Positions 1-5,801 are shown, counted from the first letter of the stretch. The stretch is 6,777 bases of DNA from Acidimicrobiaceae bacterium (GCA_003151555.1 PLXU01000138.1:1-6777); one strand, 5' to 3'. Notes: generated by a model from the sequence alone, not told the origin. Program-made: numbers and translations.

Positions 1-670
1 AGTCGTTCAGGTGCAGGCAGCGCAGTCGCGCGAGACCGATGCGGTCATTGATCTCCTTGACCAGCTTCTTGGTGCGCGCCACGCTCGAATAGTCGACGCC
101 GCTGGCCCACAGGTGCTGGGTGTCGATGCACAGACCAAGACGCTCATCGCCGCCGCAGGCGTCGATCAAGACTTCAATCTCCTCGAGGCTCTTGCCGACC
201 GTACCCCCCGTGCCGGCGGCGTTCTCGATCAGGATCGGACAGTCCTTCACGCCGTTGGGCGCCGGATCGGCCTGGTCGAGTGCCTGCTCGAACGCGTCGG
301 CAATCTGTTTTACGACTTGCTCGAAGCCCGCGCCCATGTGAAAGCCCACGTGCAACACCACGCCCGAGGCCGCCATGGCGCGACCCACCGAGAGGTTGTG
401 CGTGAGACAGTCAACGGACTTCTTATAGAGTTCACGGTCGCTCGAGGCCAGGTTGATCAGGTAGGTCGCGTGACAAAAGGTGTGGGTCACGCTGGGGTGC
501 TGCGCCTGCGCCTCTCGGTAGGCCGCCAGCACCTCGGGTGCGTAGAGCGACGGTTTCCACATCCTCGGACTCTGGGTGAACACCTGCACCGAGGTCGCAC
601 CGATGGCCACGCCGGCTTCGAGTGAGGGGACCAACTTGCCGCCGCCGCGGACGTGCGCACCGATGTTCAT
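1..670 (-). CDS. nfo: Deoxyribonuclease IV (endonuclease IV, AP endonuclease family 2), 3' end cut by window
   Basis: Cleaves the phosphodiester bond 5' of abasic sites in base excision repair, using a three-zinc centre in a TIM barrel. The frame is open from an ATG at 670 to the left edge (223 codons). It begins MNIGAHVRGGGK, matching the family's usual MxIGAHV start. Zinc ligands can be aligned to E. coli Nfo: His67 (CHATYLINLA), His107 (LHVGF), Glu149 (LIENAAG), Asp183 and His186 (CIDTQH), and His220 (LHLND). The Asp/His pair and the last Glu of the C-terminal part lie beyond the window, where roughly 55-60 more residues are expected. There is no clear Shine-Dalgarno sequence before the ATG, so leaderless or weak initiation is possible. 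The gene is divergent from the PPOX gene, with 48 bases between their starts. Family assignment is secure. Whether the C terminus is intact cannot be seen. Confidence 0.95.
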   Translation of the reverse strand, partial: MNIGAHVRGGGKLVPSLEAGVAIGATSVQVFTQSPRMWKPSLYAPEVLAAYREAQAQHPSVTHTFCHATYLINLASSDRELYKKSVDCLTHNLSVGRAMAASGVVLHVGFHMGAGFEQVVKQIADAFEQALDQADPAPNGVKDCPILIENAAGTGGTVGKSLEEIEVLIDACGGDERLGLCIDTQHLWASGVDYSSVARTKKLVKEINDRIGLARLRCLHLND

Positions 671-718
671 TACACTGAAATCTACTCTGACGTCCGCGCG
701 TTATTGACAGGAGCAACC
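671..718. promoter_or_regulatory. Divergent intergenic region between nfo and the PPOX gene
   Basis: These 48 bases must contain the start signals of both divergent genes, unless the promoters lie inside the coding regions. On the minus strand a TAGATT hexamer (684-679) fits the actinobacterial TANNNT -10 pattern. It lies 8 nt before the nfo ATG, which would give a nearly leaderless nfo transcript. No good -35 sits at the right distance. On the plus strand TACACT (671-676) is a 4-of-6 match to a -10 box. AGGAG at 709-713, 5 nt before the ATG at 719, is a good ribosome binding site for the PPOX gene. The binding site is well supported. The promoter calls are inference from short motifs. Confidence 0.4.
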
Positions 719-1120
719 ATGGCCGATACCTTCACTCCCGCCACCCGAGCGCTCTTCGCCAAGAAAGTGTTGGCCCACGTCGCCAGCCTCGGACCCGACG
801 GCGAGCCCAACGTCACCCCGGTGTGGGTCGAACTCGACGGTGACGACATCGTGATCAATACCGCGCTGGGCCGGGCCAAGGCGCGCAACCTGGCCAGTGA
901 TTCGCGCGTCGCCGTCTCGCTCACCGATCCCGACGACCCGCAGTCCGCCGTGGCAATACGCGGCACGGTAGTGGGATTCACCACCGACGGCGCCGACGAG
1001 GTCATCGACCGACTCGCCCGCAAGTACACGGGCCTCGACTCGTATCCCTTCCGCCACGAGGGCGAGGTCCGCGTCACCGTTCGTATCCGCCCCGACCGTA
1101 TTGCGATGCAGCCGGAATAG
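719..1120 (+). CDS. PPOX-class (split beta-barrel) probable F420- or flavin-dependent oxidoreductase
   Basis: A 133-residue protein of the pyridoxamine 5'-phosphate oxidase-like split-barrel fold, resembling the small Rv1155-like actinobacterial proteins that bind F420. Visible landmarks are a short N-terminal helix, the first strands and turn around VASLGPDGEPNVTPVWVEL (about 21-39), IVINTALGRAKARNL (45-59), the strand SRVAVSLTDPDDP (62-74), AIRGTVVGF (79-87) and the C-terminal strand RVTVRIRPDRI. The RxKARNL segment is where the family binds the cofactor phosphates. The ATG at 719 is preferred over one at 653: it has AGGAG 5 nt upstream, and the family starts here. The longer reading would overlap the divergent nfo gene. 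It is the only plus-strand gene and ends 2 bases from the convergent gene. Fold is confident. Cofactor and substrate cannot be told from the sequence. Confidence 0.88.
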   Translation: MADTFTPATRALFAKKVLAHVASLGPDGEPNVTPVWVELDGDDIVINTALGRAKARNLASDSRVAVSLTDPDDPQSAVAIRGTVVGFTTDGADEVIDRLARKYTGLDSYPFRHEGEVRVTVRIRPDRIAMQPE

Positions 1121-1122
1121 TT

Positions 1123-1611
1123 TTACGCGAACGTCGTGAGCGACACGTCCGCGAAATGCGCCGCCGATGATTCGATCAACGTCGTGTTGCCCCGGTTTAG
1201 CGTCCGACCGTCGTAGCTCCACACCGCGATGGGTCTGGGCGGGGCCGGCCGATTGAACGCCCGGGCAATCACCGCGACGTCGTTGGCGAAGTTCACCTCG
1301 TCGTTGGTCAGCAGCGCCTCGAGCACGTCGGCGTGGCTAGGCGCGTCGTGCTCGGCGCTCACCACCACGTGCTCGAGGTCGATCAACCAGCTCAGCGTCG
1401 CCACGTCGCGCGCGGCCAGCGCGGCCGAATAATCACTCGACACGTTGAGCCACACCCCGACCGGCCGATCCAGCTGTCCGCGCAGGGTCGCGACCGCCAT
1501 CACCGGGTTGGCGTCGGTGCAGGCAATCACGAGCGGGCCGGTCTGGGCACTGACGACGGTGGCCACTTCGCTCAGGTGAGCCAGTGGTGTCGTGAGCCGG
1601 ACCAGTTCCAT
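1123..1611 (-). CDS. Small uncharacterised protein resembling part of a luciferase-like monooxygenase (LLM) barrel
   Basis: A 162-residue protein that I do not recognise as a named family. Parts read like an LLM/F420-dependent TIM-barrel enzyme. VGVWLNVSSDYSAALAARD (51-69) followed by VATLSWLIDLEHVVVS resembles the LLM stretch of a strand, a region where ligand is bound, then an A-ATL helix and the next strand. HADVLEALLTNDEVNF (93-108) followed by FNRPAPPRPIAVW (119-131) resembles the late LLM segment L-aLLtgexVxF...RPxPPxPIxV. LLM enzymes are usually 280-350 residues, so this would be about half a barrel lacking most of the N-terminal active-site strands. It has no signal peptide or membrane segment. 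Its ATG follows the DUF2469 stop after one base (TGAGATG), suggesting translational coupling in the operon. The gene is real given its coupling and ordinary codon use. The LLM link is inference by eye. Confidence 0.7.
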   Translation of the reverse strand: MELVRLTTPLAHLSEVATVVSAQTGPLVIACTDANPVMAVATLRGQLDRPVGVWLNVSSDYSAALAARDVATLSWLIDLEHVVVSAEHDAPSHADVLEALLTNDEVNFANDVAVIARAFNRPAPPRPIAVWSYDGRTLNRGNTTLIESSAAHFADVSLTTFA

Positions 1612-1612
1612 C

Positions 1613-1912
1613 TCAGGGCTGCAGGTCTTCCTTCGGCAATCGTTCGATGTTGACGTCGCGAAACGTCATGATGCGCACCGAGGGTACGAAGCGCGCCGAT
1701 CGGTACATGTCCCAGACCCAGGCGTCGTGCAGCGTCACTTCGAGCAGGGTCGGGGTGCCCGCGGCACGCACCTCAATCGCGACGTCATTGGCCAGGTAGA
1801 AGCGGCGATCGGTTTCCACGGCGTACTCGAACATCCCCACCACGGCCTTGTACTCCTGCACCAGGGCCAGTTCTAGCGTCGATTCGTAGTCGTCCAGCTC
1901 CTCTTCGCCCAT
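1613..1912 (-). CDS. DUF2469 family conserved actinobacterial protein (Rv2901c-like)
   Basis: A 99-residue soluble protein matching the DUF2469 family, which is characteristic of Actinobacteria and has no established biochemical role that I know of. Hallmarks are an acidic start (MGEEELDDYESTLEL), the core VETDRRFYLANDV (about 32-44), then LLEVTLHDAWVWDMYR (56-71), SARFVPSVRI and TFRDVNIE (83-90). In Mycobacterium tuberculosis the homologue Rv2901c lies downstream of rplS, lepB and rnhB. Here it directly follows rplS after 9 bases, so its ribosomal context is kept while lepB and rnhB are missing. There is no good Shine-Dalgarno before the ATG, so translation probably depends on readthrough from rplS. 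Its TGA stop is one base before the next start. Family identity is strong, function unknown. Confidence 0.92.
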   Translation of the reverse strand: MGEEELDDYESTLELALVQEYKAVVGMFEYAVETDRRFYLANDVAIEVRAAGTPTLLEVTLHDAWVWDMYRSARFVPSVRIMTFRDVNIERLPKEDLQP

Positions 1913-1921
1913 GGAGGCGAT

Positions 1922-2278
1922 CTACGCGCGCTCGGTAACGCGGAGTTCCTTGATCTTGGCGGCCTTGCCGCGCAGATCACGGAGGTAGTACAGCTTGGCG
2001 CGACGGATGTCGCCGTAGGACTCGACTTCGATCTTGGCGATGGTGGGCGCGTGCACGGGGAACGTGCGCTCGACGCCGACGCCAAAACTGATCTTGCGCA
2101 CGGTGAAGGTCTCTTGCAGACCTGAACCCTGACGGCGAATCACGATGCCCAAGAAGACCTGGACGCGCTGGCGGGTGCCCTCGACCACTCGCACGTGCAC
2201 CTTGACGGTGTCGCCGGCGCGAAAATCGGGAATGTCGTCACGAAGAGAGTCGTGGTCAATGAGGTCGGTCGGATTCAT
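1922..2278 (-). CDS. rplS: 50S ribosomal protein L19 (bL19)
   Basis: L19 sits at the 30S-50S interface and contributes to intersubunit bridges. The 118-residue length is usual for the family. Recognisable blocks are FRAGDTVKVHVRVVEG (19-34), RVQVFLGIVIRRQGSGLQ (38-55), ETFTVRKISFGVGVERTFP (56-74), HAPTIAKIEV (76-85) and RRAKLYYLRDLRGKAAKIKE (92-111), all diagnostic. The ATG start is supported by a purine-rich GAAAGGGA (2294-2287) 8 nt upstream. A 38-nt gap separates it from trmD, unlike the overlapping genes before it, so it can initiate independently. It is the last ribosomal gene of the operon. The stop is TAG. Confidence 0.98.
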   Translation of the reverse strand: MNPTDLIDHDSLRDDIPDFRAGDTVKVHVRVVEGTRQRVQVFLGIVIRRQGSGLQETFTVRKISFGVGVERTFPVHAPTIAKIEVESYGDIRRAKLYYLRDLRGKAAKIKELRVTERA

Positions 2279-2316
2279 GAGAGCGGTCCCTTTCGGATCA
2301 CTGAGGCTTTACAAGT
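2279..2316 (-). promoter_or_regulatory. rplS leader with Shine-Dalgarno sequence
   Basis: This 38-nt gap follows the trmD stop and contains GAAAGGGA (2294-2287), which ends 8 nt before the rplS ATG. The arrangement closely matches the rpsP leader, where GAAGGGA also ends 8 nt before the start. The sequence directly after both preceding stop codons is also alike (TAAACTT). I see no terminator-like hairpin or clear promoter here. Confidence 0.6.
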
Positions 2317-3069
2317 TTAGCCGTTTTGGCCCGTTGCATCCAGCGCGGGAAATTCATCCAAAAGGGCGCGGTCCTGCTCGCTGAGGCCCCCGCGCGCTTC
2401 GATCAGGTCCGGTCGGCGCTGCTGGGTGCGCGCGAGCGACTGGGCGCGACGCCAGCGCGCGATGCGTGCGTGGTCGCCCGAACGCAGGACCTCGGGCACG
2501 TCGAGTCCGCGCAGCCGCGCCGGCTGGGTGTAGTGCGGGTACTCGAGCAGCCCATCGCCGAAGGACTCCTCTCGCGCCGATTCGTCGTTGCCGAGCCCGC
2601 TGGGCAGCAGGCGCACCACCGCTTCAATGACGCAAAGGGCGGCCAGCTCTCCTCCGGCCAACACGAAGTCGCCCAGTGAAATCTCGTCATCGACCACGAG
2701 GTCCAGCGCGCGCTGGTCGATGCCCTCGTAGCGTCCGCACAACAGCGAGAAGCCCTCGAGATCGCTCAGTTCGCGCGCCACCCGGTGGCTGAACCGACGG
2801 CCCGACGGGGTGAGCGCGATCAACGGCCGCGCCAGGTCGGGGGCCAACTCCACCGTGCGCAGAATTGGCTCGGCGCGCAACACCATGCCCGCTCCCCCGC
2901 CGAAGGGCGTGTCATCGACACTGCGGTGCGGATCATCGGTCGCGTCGCGAATGTCGTGCAGGAAAAGTTCGAACACACCGGCCTCGTGGGCGCGTCCGAG
3001 CACCGACGTGGTGGCGTATTGCGACACGGCCTGGGGGAAGAGCGTCAGCACGTCGATGCGCAACGTCAT
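2317..3069 (-). CDS. trmD: tRNA (guanine-37-N1)-methyltransferase
   Basis: Uses S-adenosylmethionine to make m1G37 next to the anticodon, preventing +1 frameshifting. The enzyme is a SPOUT-class dimer with a trefoil knot. The 250 residues match the family length. Diagnostic motifs in order are IDVLTLFPQA (5-14), VDDTPFGGGAGMVLR (51-65), LLCGRYEGID (109-118), EISLGDFVLAGGELAAL (129-145) and ESFGDGLLEYPHYTQP (168-183), in which Asp172 aligns with catalytic Asp169 of E. coli, then LRSGDHARIARWRR (195-208). Arg153 in the VVRLLP segment aligns with catalytic Arg154. The ATG overlaps the rimM stop by four bases (ATGA, 3066-3069), so translation is likely coupled to rimM. All expected active-site residues are visible. 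Confidence 0.98.
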   Translation of the reverse strand: MTLRIDVLTLFPQAVSQYATTSVLGRAHEAGVFELFLHDIRDATDDPHRSVDDTPFGGGAGMVLRAEPILRTVELAPDLARPLIALTPSGRRFSHRVARELSDLEGFSLLCGRYEGIDQRALDLVVDDEISLGDFVLAGGELAALCVIEAVVRLLPSGLGNDESAREESFGDGLLEYPHYTQPARLRGLDVPEVLRSGDHARIARWRRAQSLARTQQRRPDLIEARGGLSEQDRALLDEFPALDATGQNG

Positions 3070-3545
3070 TCGAACAGCCCCTCGGGCACGTCAACGTCAA
3101 TGCGTTGGTTGGCCTCGACCCGGGTGACGAAGGTCAGCGGCACCAGCGCCCCGCTGTCGAGCACCAGCAGGTCGCTCGCCGGGTTCGCCTCCACGTTCGT
3201 CACGACGCCGCGTAGGACGCCGGCCCCGTCGTAGACCTCGGCGCCAAAGAGTTGGTCGATCCATATCACGTCGCGCTCGTCATCGAGACCAGGGGCCGAC
3301 AGCACGAGGCCGCGCAGCCGTTCGGCGTCTTCGCGCGTGAACACCCCTTCGAAGGAGACGATGAATCGTTGCTGGTGCGGGGCCGACGCCGTGACCACCA
3401 TCGGTCCGCGTTCGGTGAGCAGTTGCGTGCCGGCGAGCAGACGTTCGTGGCGGTCAGTCCACAGGTCCACCAGCACTTGACCGCGCAAACCCTGGGCCTT
3501 GATGATCCGCCCGACTTCGAGCGTGGGGCGCTCGGTGGCGCTCAC
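3066..3545 (-). CDS. rimM: Ribosome maturation factor RimM
   Basis: Assembly factor that helps mature the 30S head near S19 and is classically encoded with S16. The 159 residues are near the family norm. The N-terminal RimM beta-barrel begins LEVGRIIKAQGLRGQV (9-24), includes the conserved G-LRG turn, and runs to about residue 85. The second, PRC-barrel domain starts near DVIWIDQLFGAEVYDGAG (92-109), continues through RGVVTNVEANPASDLLVL, and ends with the family signature IDVDVPEGLFE (149-159). The start is GTG at 3545, two bases after the KH-gene stop. No other start lies upstream of the conserved block, and no Shine-Dalgarno sequence is visible, so initiation probably depends on ribosomes finishing the KH gene. 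Its TGA overlaps the trmD ATG. Confidence 0.97.
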   Translation of the reverse strand: MSATERPTLEVGRIIKAQGLRGQVLVDLWTDRHERLLAGTQLLTERGPMVVTASAPHQQRFIVSFEGVFTREDAERLRGLVLSAPGLDDERDVIWIDQLFGAEVYDGAGVLRGVVTNVEANPASDLLVLDSGALVPLTFVTRVEANQRIDVDVPEGLFE

Positions 3546-3547
3546 GG

Positions 3548-3943
3548 CTAGTCGACGATGTCGACAGAAGTGGTCACCCCGTCACGCGCACCGGCCGCGC
3601 CCACCAGGGCGCGAATGGCCTGGGCGGTGCGGCCACGACGGCCGATGATGCGGCCCATGTCGTTGGGTCCGACGCTGAGCGACAGCACCACCTTGTCGTG
3701 GCGCTCACTCACCTCGACCGAGACGGCGCCGGGATCTTCGGCCAGGGACTTCGCGATGAAGGTCAGGGCCGCCGTGGCCGAGACGGCCCGCTCCGAGTGG
3801 TGCGGGCCCCGCTCGGCCTCGTTGGCGTCGTTGACGTCGTTGCCATCGTTCGCGTCGTCGGAGTCGTTGACCTCGTCGAATTCGTCGACCTCGTCAATGG
3901 TATTGATGTCGCCGGCCACGTAGTCGTCGTGGACGTCACTCAT
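3548..3943 (-). CDS. khpA: KH-domain RNA-binding protein (KhpA/YlqC-like) with acidic triplet-repeat N-terminal extension
   Basis: Small single-KH RNA-binding protein of the type encoded between rpsP and rimM in many Gram-positive bacteria. Where studied, KhpA works with KhpB (Jag/EloR) and affects cell division and RNA. The KH domain covers about residues 52-131: ALTFIAKSLAEDPGAVSV, then VLSLSVGPNDMGRIIGRRG, with the GxxG loop at 101-104 (GRRG), then TAQAIRALVGAAG. The family is normally about 75-80 residues. This protein has 131, because about 50 extra N-terminal residues form a highly acidic, low-complexity segment. Within it, residues 16-42 follow a three-residue pattern of any residue, D/N, D/E (for example VDE, FDE, VND, AND). 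The ATG overlaps the rpsP stop (ATGA, 3940-3943), supporting the long form. The symbol is by homology and context. Confidence 0.9.
   Translation of the reverse strand: MSDVHDDYVAGDINTIDEVDEFDEVNDSDDANDGNDVNDANEAERGPHHSERAVSATAALTFIAKSLAEDPGAVSVEVSERHDKVVLSLSVGPNDMGRIIGRRGRTAQAIRALVGAAGARDGVTTSVDIVD
3818..3898 (-). repeat. Degenerate 9-bp tandem repeat encoding an acidic xDE/xND triplet array
   Basis: On the coding strand this stretch is about nine imperfect 9-base units of the form NNN-(A/G)AC-GA(C/G). They encode residues 16-42 of the KH protein as IDE, VDE, FDE, VND, SDD, AND, GND, VND and ANE. Codon use is strongly biased to GAC, GAG and AAC. The units diverge at the first codon. This fits expansion by slippage or recombination followed by drift, and suggests the extension could vary in length between strains. 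Confidence 0.75.
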
Positions 3944-4245
3944 TGGACAGCCTCGGCCGCTTTGGCCGCCTTGGACGCTTCGAAGGCCTCCAGGGCGCCG
4001 CTGGACTTGAGCAATTTGGCCACGCGTTCGGTCGGCTGGGCGCCCTCGGACAGCCAGCGCACCACTTTGTCGTTATCGATGGAAAAGACGGTCTCGGGCT
4101 CGGCGACGGAGATGCCGCGCGGCTGGTAGGTGCCCACGATCTCGAGGAAGGCTCCGGAACGGGCCCGGCGGCTCTCGGCCGCGACGACGCGATACGTCGG
4201 TTGCTTCTTTTTACCCATGCGCACCAAACGGAGTTTCACAGCCAC
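3940..4245 (-). CDS. rpsP: 30S ribosomal protein S16 (bS16)
   Basis: Primary-assembly protein of the 30S subunit. The 101-residue product starts (M)AVKLRLVRMGKKKQPTYRV, the canonical S16 opening, followed by VAAESRRARSG and FLEIVGTYQP, then a region around VFSIDNDKVVRWLSEGAQP, TERVAKLLK and an Ala/Lys/Glu-rich tail (EAFEASKAAKAAEAVQ) common in actinobacterial S16. I place the start at GTG 4245 rather than at an in-frame GTG at 4281. The family begins at this point, and GAAGGGA (4260-4254) ends 8 nt upstream. The longer reading would add 12 residues not found in S16. The stop overlaps the next ATG by four bases. Confidence 0.97.
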   Translation of the reverse strand: MAVKLRLVRMGKKKQPTYRVVAAESRRARSGAFLEIVGTYQPRGISVAEPETVFSIDNDKVVRWLSEGAQPTERVAKLLKSSGALEAFEASKAAKAAEAVQ

Positions 4246-4313
4246 GACGGAAGTCCCTTCAAACCTTTTGTCCCGGTCCACCGGAACTGGGCGATATACC
4301 CGAGCGTCAAAGT
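4246..4313 (-). promoter_or_regulatory. ffh-rpsP intergenic leader with hairpin and Shine-Dalgarno sequence
   Basis: A 68-nt gap between the ffh stop and the rpsP GTG. It contains a small hairpin at 4286-4271: stem TTCCGG pairing with CCGGGA, one T-G wobble, loop TGGA. The Shine-Dalgarno GAAGGGA (4260-4254) starts 10 nt after the stem. A TTGACG hexamer (4310-4305) resembles a -35 box, but nothing like a -10 box sits 16-18 nt downstream, so I do not call a promoter. There is no T-run after the hairpin, so it is not an intrinsic terminator. It could be a processing or folding element that separates ffh and ribosomal protein expression. Confidence 0.5.
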
Positions 4314-5801
4314 TTAGCGTTGTTTGGGGGGCGTCACTCTCCCGCCTTTCTTCTTCTTGTTTTTCTGGCCACCGGCGCGAACGGGCGGCGATCCCATTGC
4401 CATGCCGGCGCCCATCGCCTCGAAACCGGGCGGCAACTCCTCGTGACGCGCCGCTCCGGCGCGGGCGGCCAATCCGGCCATGCGGCCCATTCCACCCGGC
4501 ATGGCGGGCGCGTTGCCGGTGGCCATCTGCTTCATCATCTTGCGCATTTCACCGAACTGCTTTAACAGATGGTTGACGGCGTTAACGCTGGTGCCCGATC
4601 CGCGCGCGATGCGGGTACGACGCGAACCGTCCAGTATCGCGGGATTGCGCCGCTCGAGCAGCGTCATCGAGCGAATGATCGCCTCGACCTTGTCCAGTTC
4701 GCCGTCGTCCACGTTGCTCGCGGCGCTGCGCATCTCCTTGGTGACCCCGGGCAACAACTTCATGATGCCGCCCAACGAACCCATCTTGCGCACTTGGTTG
4801 AGCTGGGCCATGAAGTCGTCGAGCGTGAACGTCCCGCTCATCATTCGTCCGGCCGACTCGGCGACCACGTCGGCGTCCATCGTGCGTTCCGCCTGCTCGA
4901 TGAGCGACAACACGTCGCCCATGCCCAAGATGCGTGACGCCATGCGCTCGGGATAGAAGAGGTCGAAGTCGCTTAGCTTCTCACCGGTGGAGGCAAAGAC
5001 CACCGGACGGCCCACCACGCCGCGCGCGGACAGCACCGCTCCCCCGCGCGCGTCATAGTCGAGCTTGGTGACGATGAGGCCGGACAACTCGAGCGTGTCG
5101 TGAAATGCGCGCGCCGTATGCACGGCGTCCTGGCCGGTGACGGCGTCGATGACCAAGAAGGTGTAGTGCGGCGACGTGGCCTTGGCGATGGCGCGCACTT
5201 CCTTCATCAACGCGTCGTCAATGGCGAGACGTCCCGCGGTGTCGATAATCACCACGTCGCGGCCCAGGCGTGCAGCCTCCTTGACGCCCTTGCGCGCGAC
5301 GTCAACGGGGTCGCTGGCCTGGCTAAAGACGTCGACGCCGATCTGAGCGCCCAACACGCGCAACTGCTCCACCGCGGCCGGACGTTGCAGGTCGGCCGCA
5401 ATGAGATAAGGCTGGCGACCCTGCTGCTTGAACCACGAGGCCAATTTCGCCGCCGCCGTCGTCTTTCCGGCGCCCTGTAGCCCGGCGAGCAGCACGACGG
5501 TCGGCGGCTTGGACGCGAACGTGACTTTGAGCGGTGTGGCGCCGAGCACCTCGACCAACTGTTCCTGCACAGCCTTAATGACCTGCTGGCCGGGCGTCAA
5601 GCTCTGGTTCAGCGCCTCACCGCTCAGGCGCGTGCGCACCGCCTCGAGGAAGGCCCGTACGACGCCCAGTTCGACGTCGGCTTCGAGCAGGGCGCTGCGT
5701 ACCTCGCCCAGGGCCTCGTCGAGGTCGGCGTCGCTGAGTCGCCCGCGCGAGCGAAGCGACGCGCCGAGACGGTCCAGTCGTTCACTCAGGGCGTCAAACA
5801 T
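4314..5801 (-). CDS. ffh: Signal recognition particle protein Ffh (SRP54)
   Basis: GTPase that binds signal sequences and 4.5S RNA and delivers ribosomes to FtsY at the membrane. The 495 residues include an N-terminal four-helix domain (about 1-88), then the G domain: G1 GLQGAGKTT (107-115), DLQRPAAVEQL (137-147), G3 DTAGR (187-191), G4 TKLD (245-248) and ASTGEKL (270-276), and LFYPERMASRILGMGDVLSL closing the domain. The methionine-rich M domain (about 305-430) carries the RNA-binding stretch RRTRIARGSGTSVNAVNHLL (394-413). A Gly/Met/Lys-rich tail (NAPAMPGGMGRM, QKNKKKKGG) runs to the end. One oddity is Tyr249 where Ffh normally has Gly directly after TKLD. The ATG at 5801 fits the family start, although only a weak GAG-type binding site precedes it. 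It is the first gene of the operon, with tnpB 83 bases upstream on the same strand. Confidence 0.98.
   Translation of the reverse strand: MFDALSERLDRLGASLRSRGRLSDADLDEALGEVRSALLEADVELGVVRAFLEAVRTRLSGEALNQSLTPGQQVIKAVQEQLVEVLGATPLKVTFASKPPTVVLLAGLQGAGKTTAAAKLASWFKQQGRQPYLIAADLQRPAAVEQLRVLGAQIGVDVFSQASDPVDVARKGVKEAARLGRDVVIIDTAGRLAIDDALMKEVRAIAKATSPHYTFLVIDAVTGQDAVHTARAFHDTLELSGLIVTKLDYDARGGAVLSARGVVGRPVVFASTGEKLSDFDLFYPERMASRILGMGDVLSLIEQAERTMDADVVAESAGRMMSGTFTLDDFMAQLNQVRKMGSLGGIMKLLPGVTKEMRSAASNVDDGELDKVEAIIRSMTLLERRNPAILDGSRRTRIARGSGTSVNAVNHLLKQFGEMRKMMKQMATGNAPAMPGGMGRMAGLAARAGAARHEELPPGFEAMGAGMAMGSPPVRAGGQKNKKKKGGRVTPPKQR

Noticed and set aside
11..625. Long plus-strand open frame (204 codons)
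   Set aside because: It is antisense to nfo, whose minus-strand frame shows all the expected zinc-ligand motifs. The plus-strand product resembles nothing and is a high-GC shadow.
704..709. Perfect TTGACA -35 hexamer upstream of the PPOX gene
   Set aside because: It overlaps the ribosome binding site 9 nt before the ATG, so a matching -10 box would lie inside the gene. Probably coincidental.
653..718. Longer PPOX start at 653
   Set aside because: It adds 22 residues not seen in the family, overlaps the divergent nfo start, and ignores the AGGAG placed 5 nt before the ATG at 719.
701..1222. Minus-strand 173-codon frame across the PPOX gene
   Set aside because: It is antisense to a well-recognised gene and overlaps the end of the adjacent operon in another frame; composition-driven shadow.
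3818..3898. CRISPR-like or intergenic tandem repeat
   Set aside because: The units are 9 bp without spacers, in frame and inside the KH gene. They encode a low-complexity acidic segment.
4246..4281. Longer rpsP start at GTG 4281
   Set aside because: S16 begins at (M)AVKLRL; the GTG at 4245 has a well-spaced GAAGGGA, and the extension lies in the leader hairpin.
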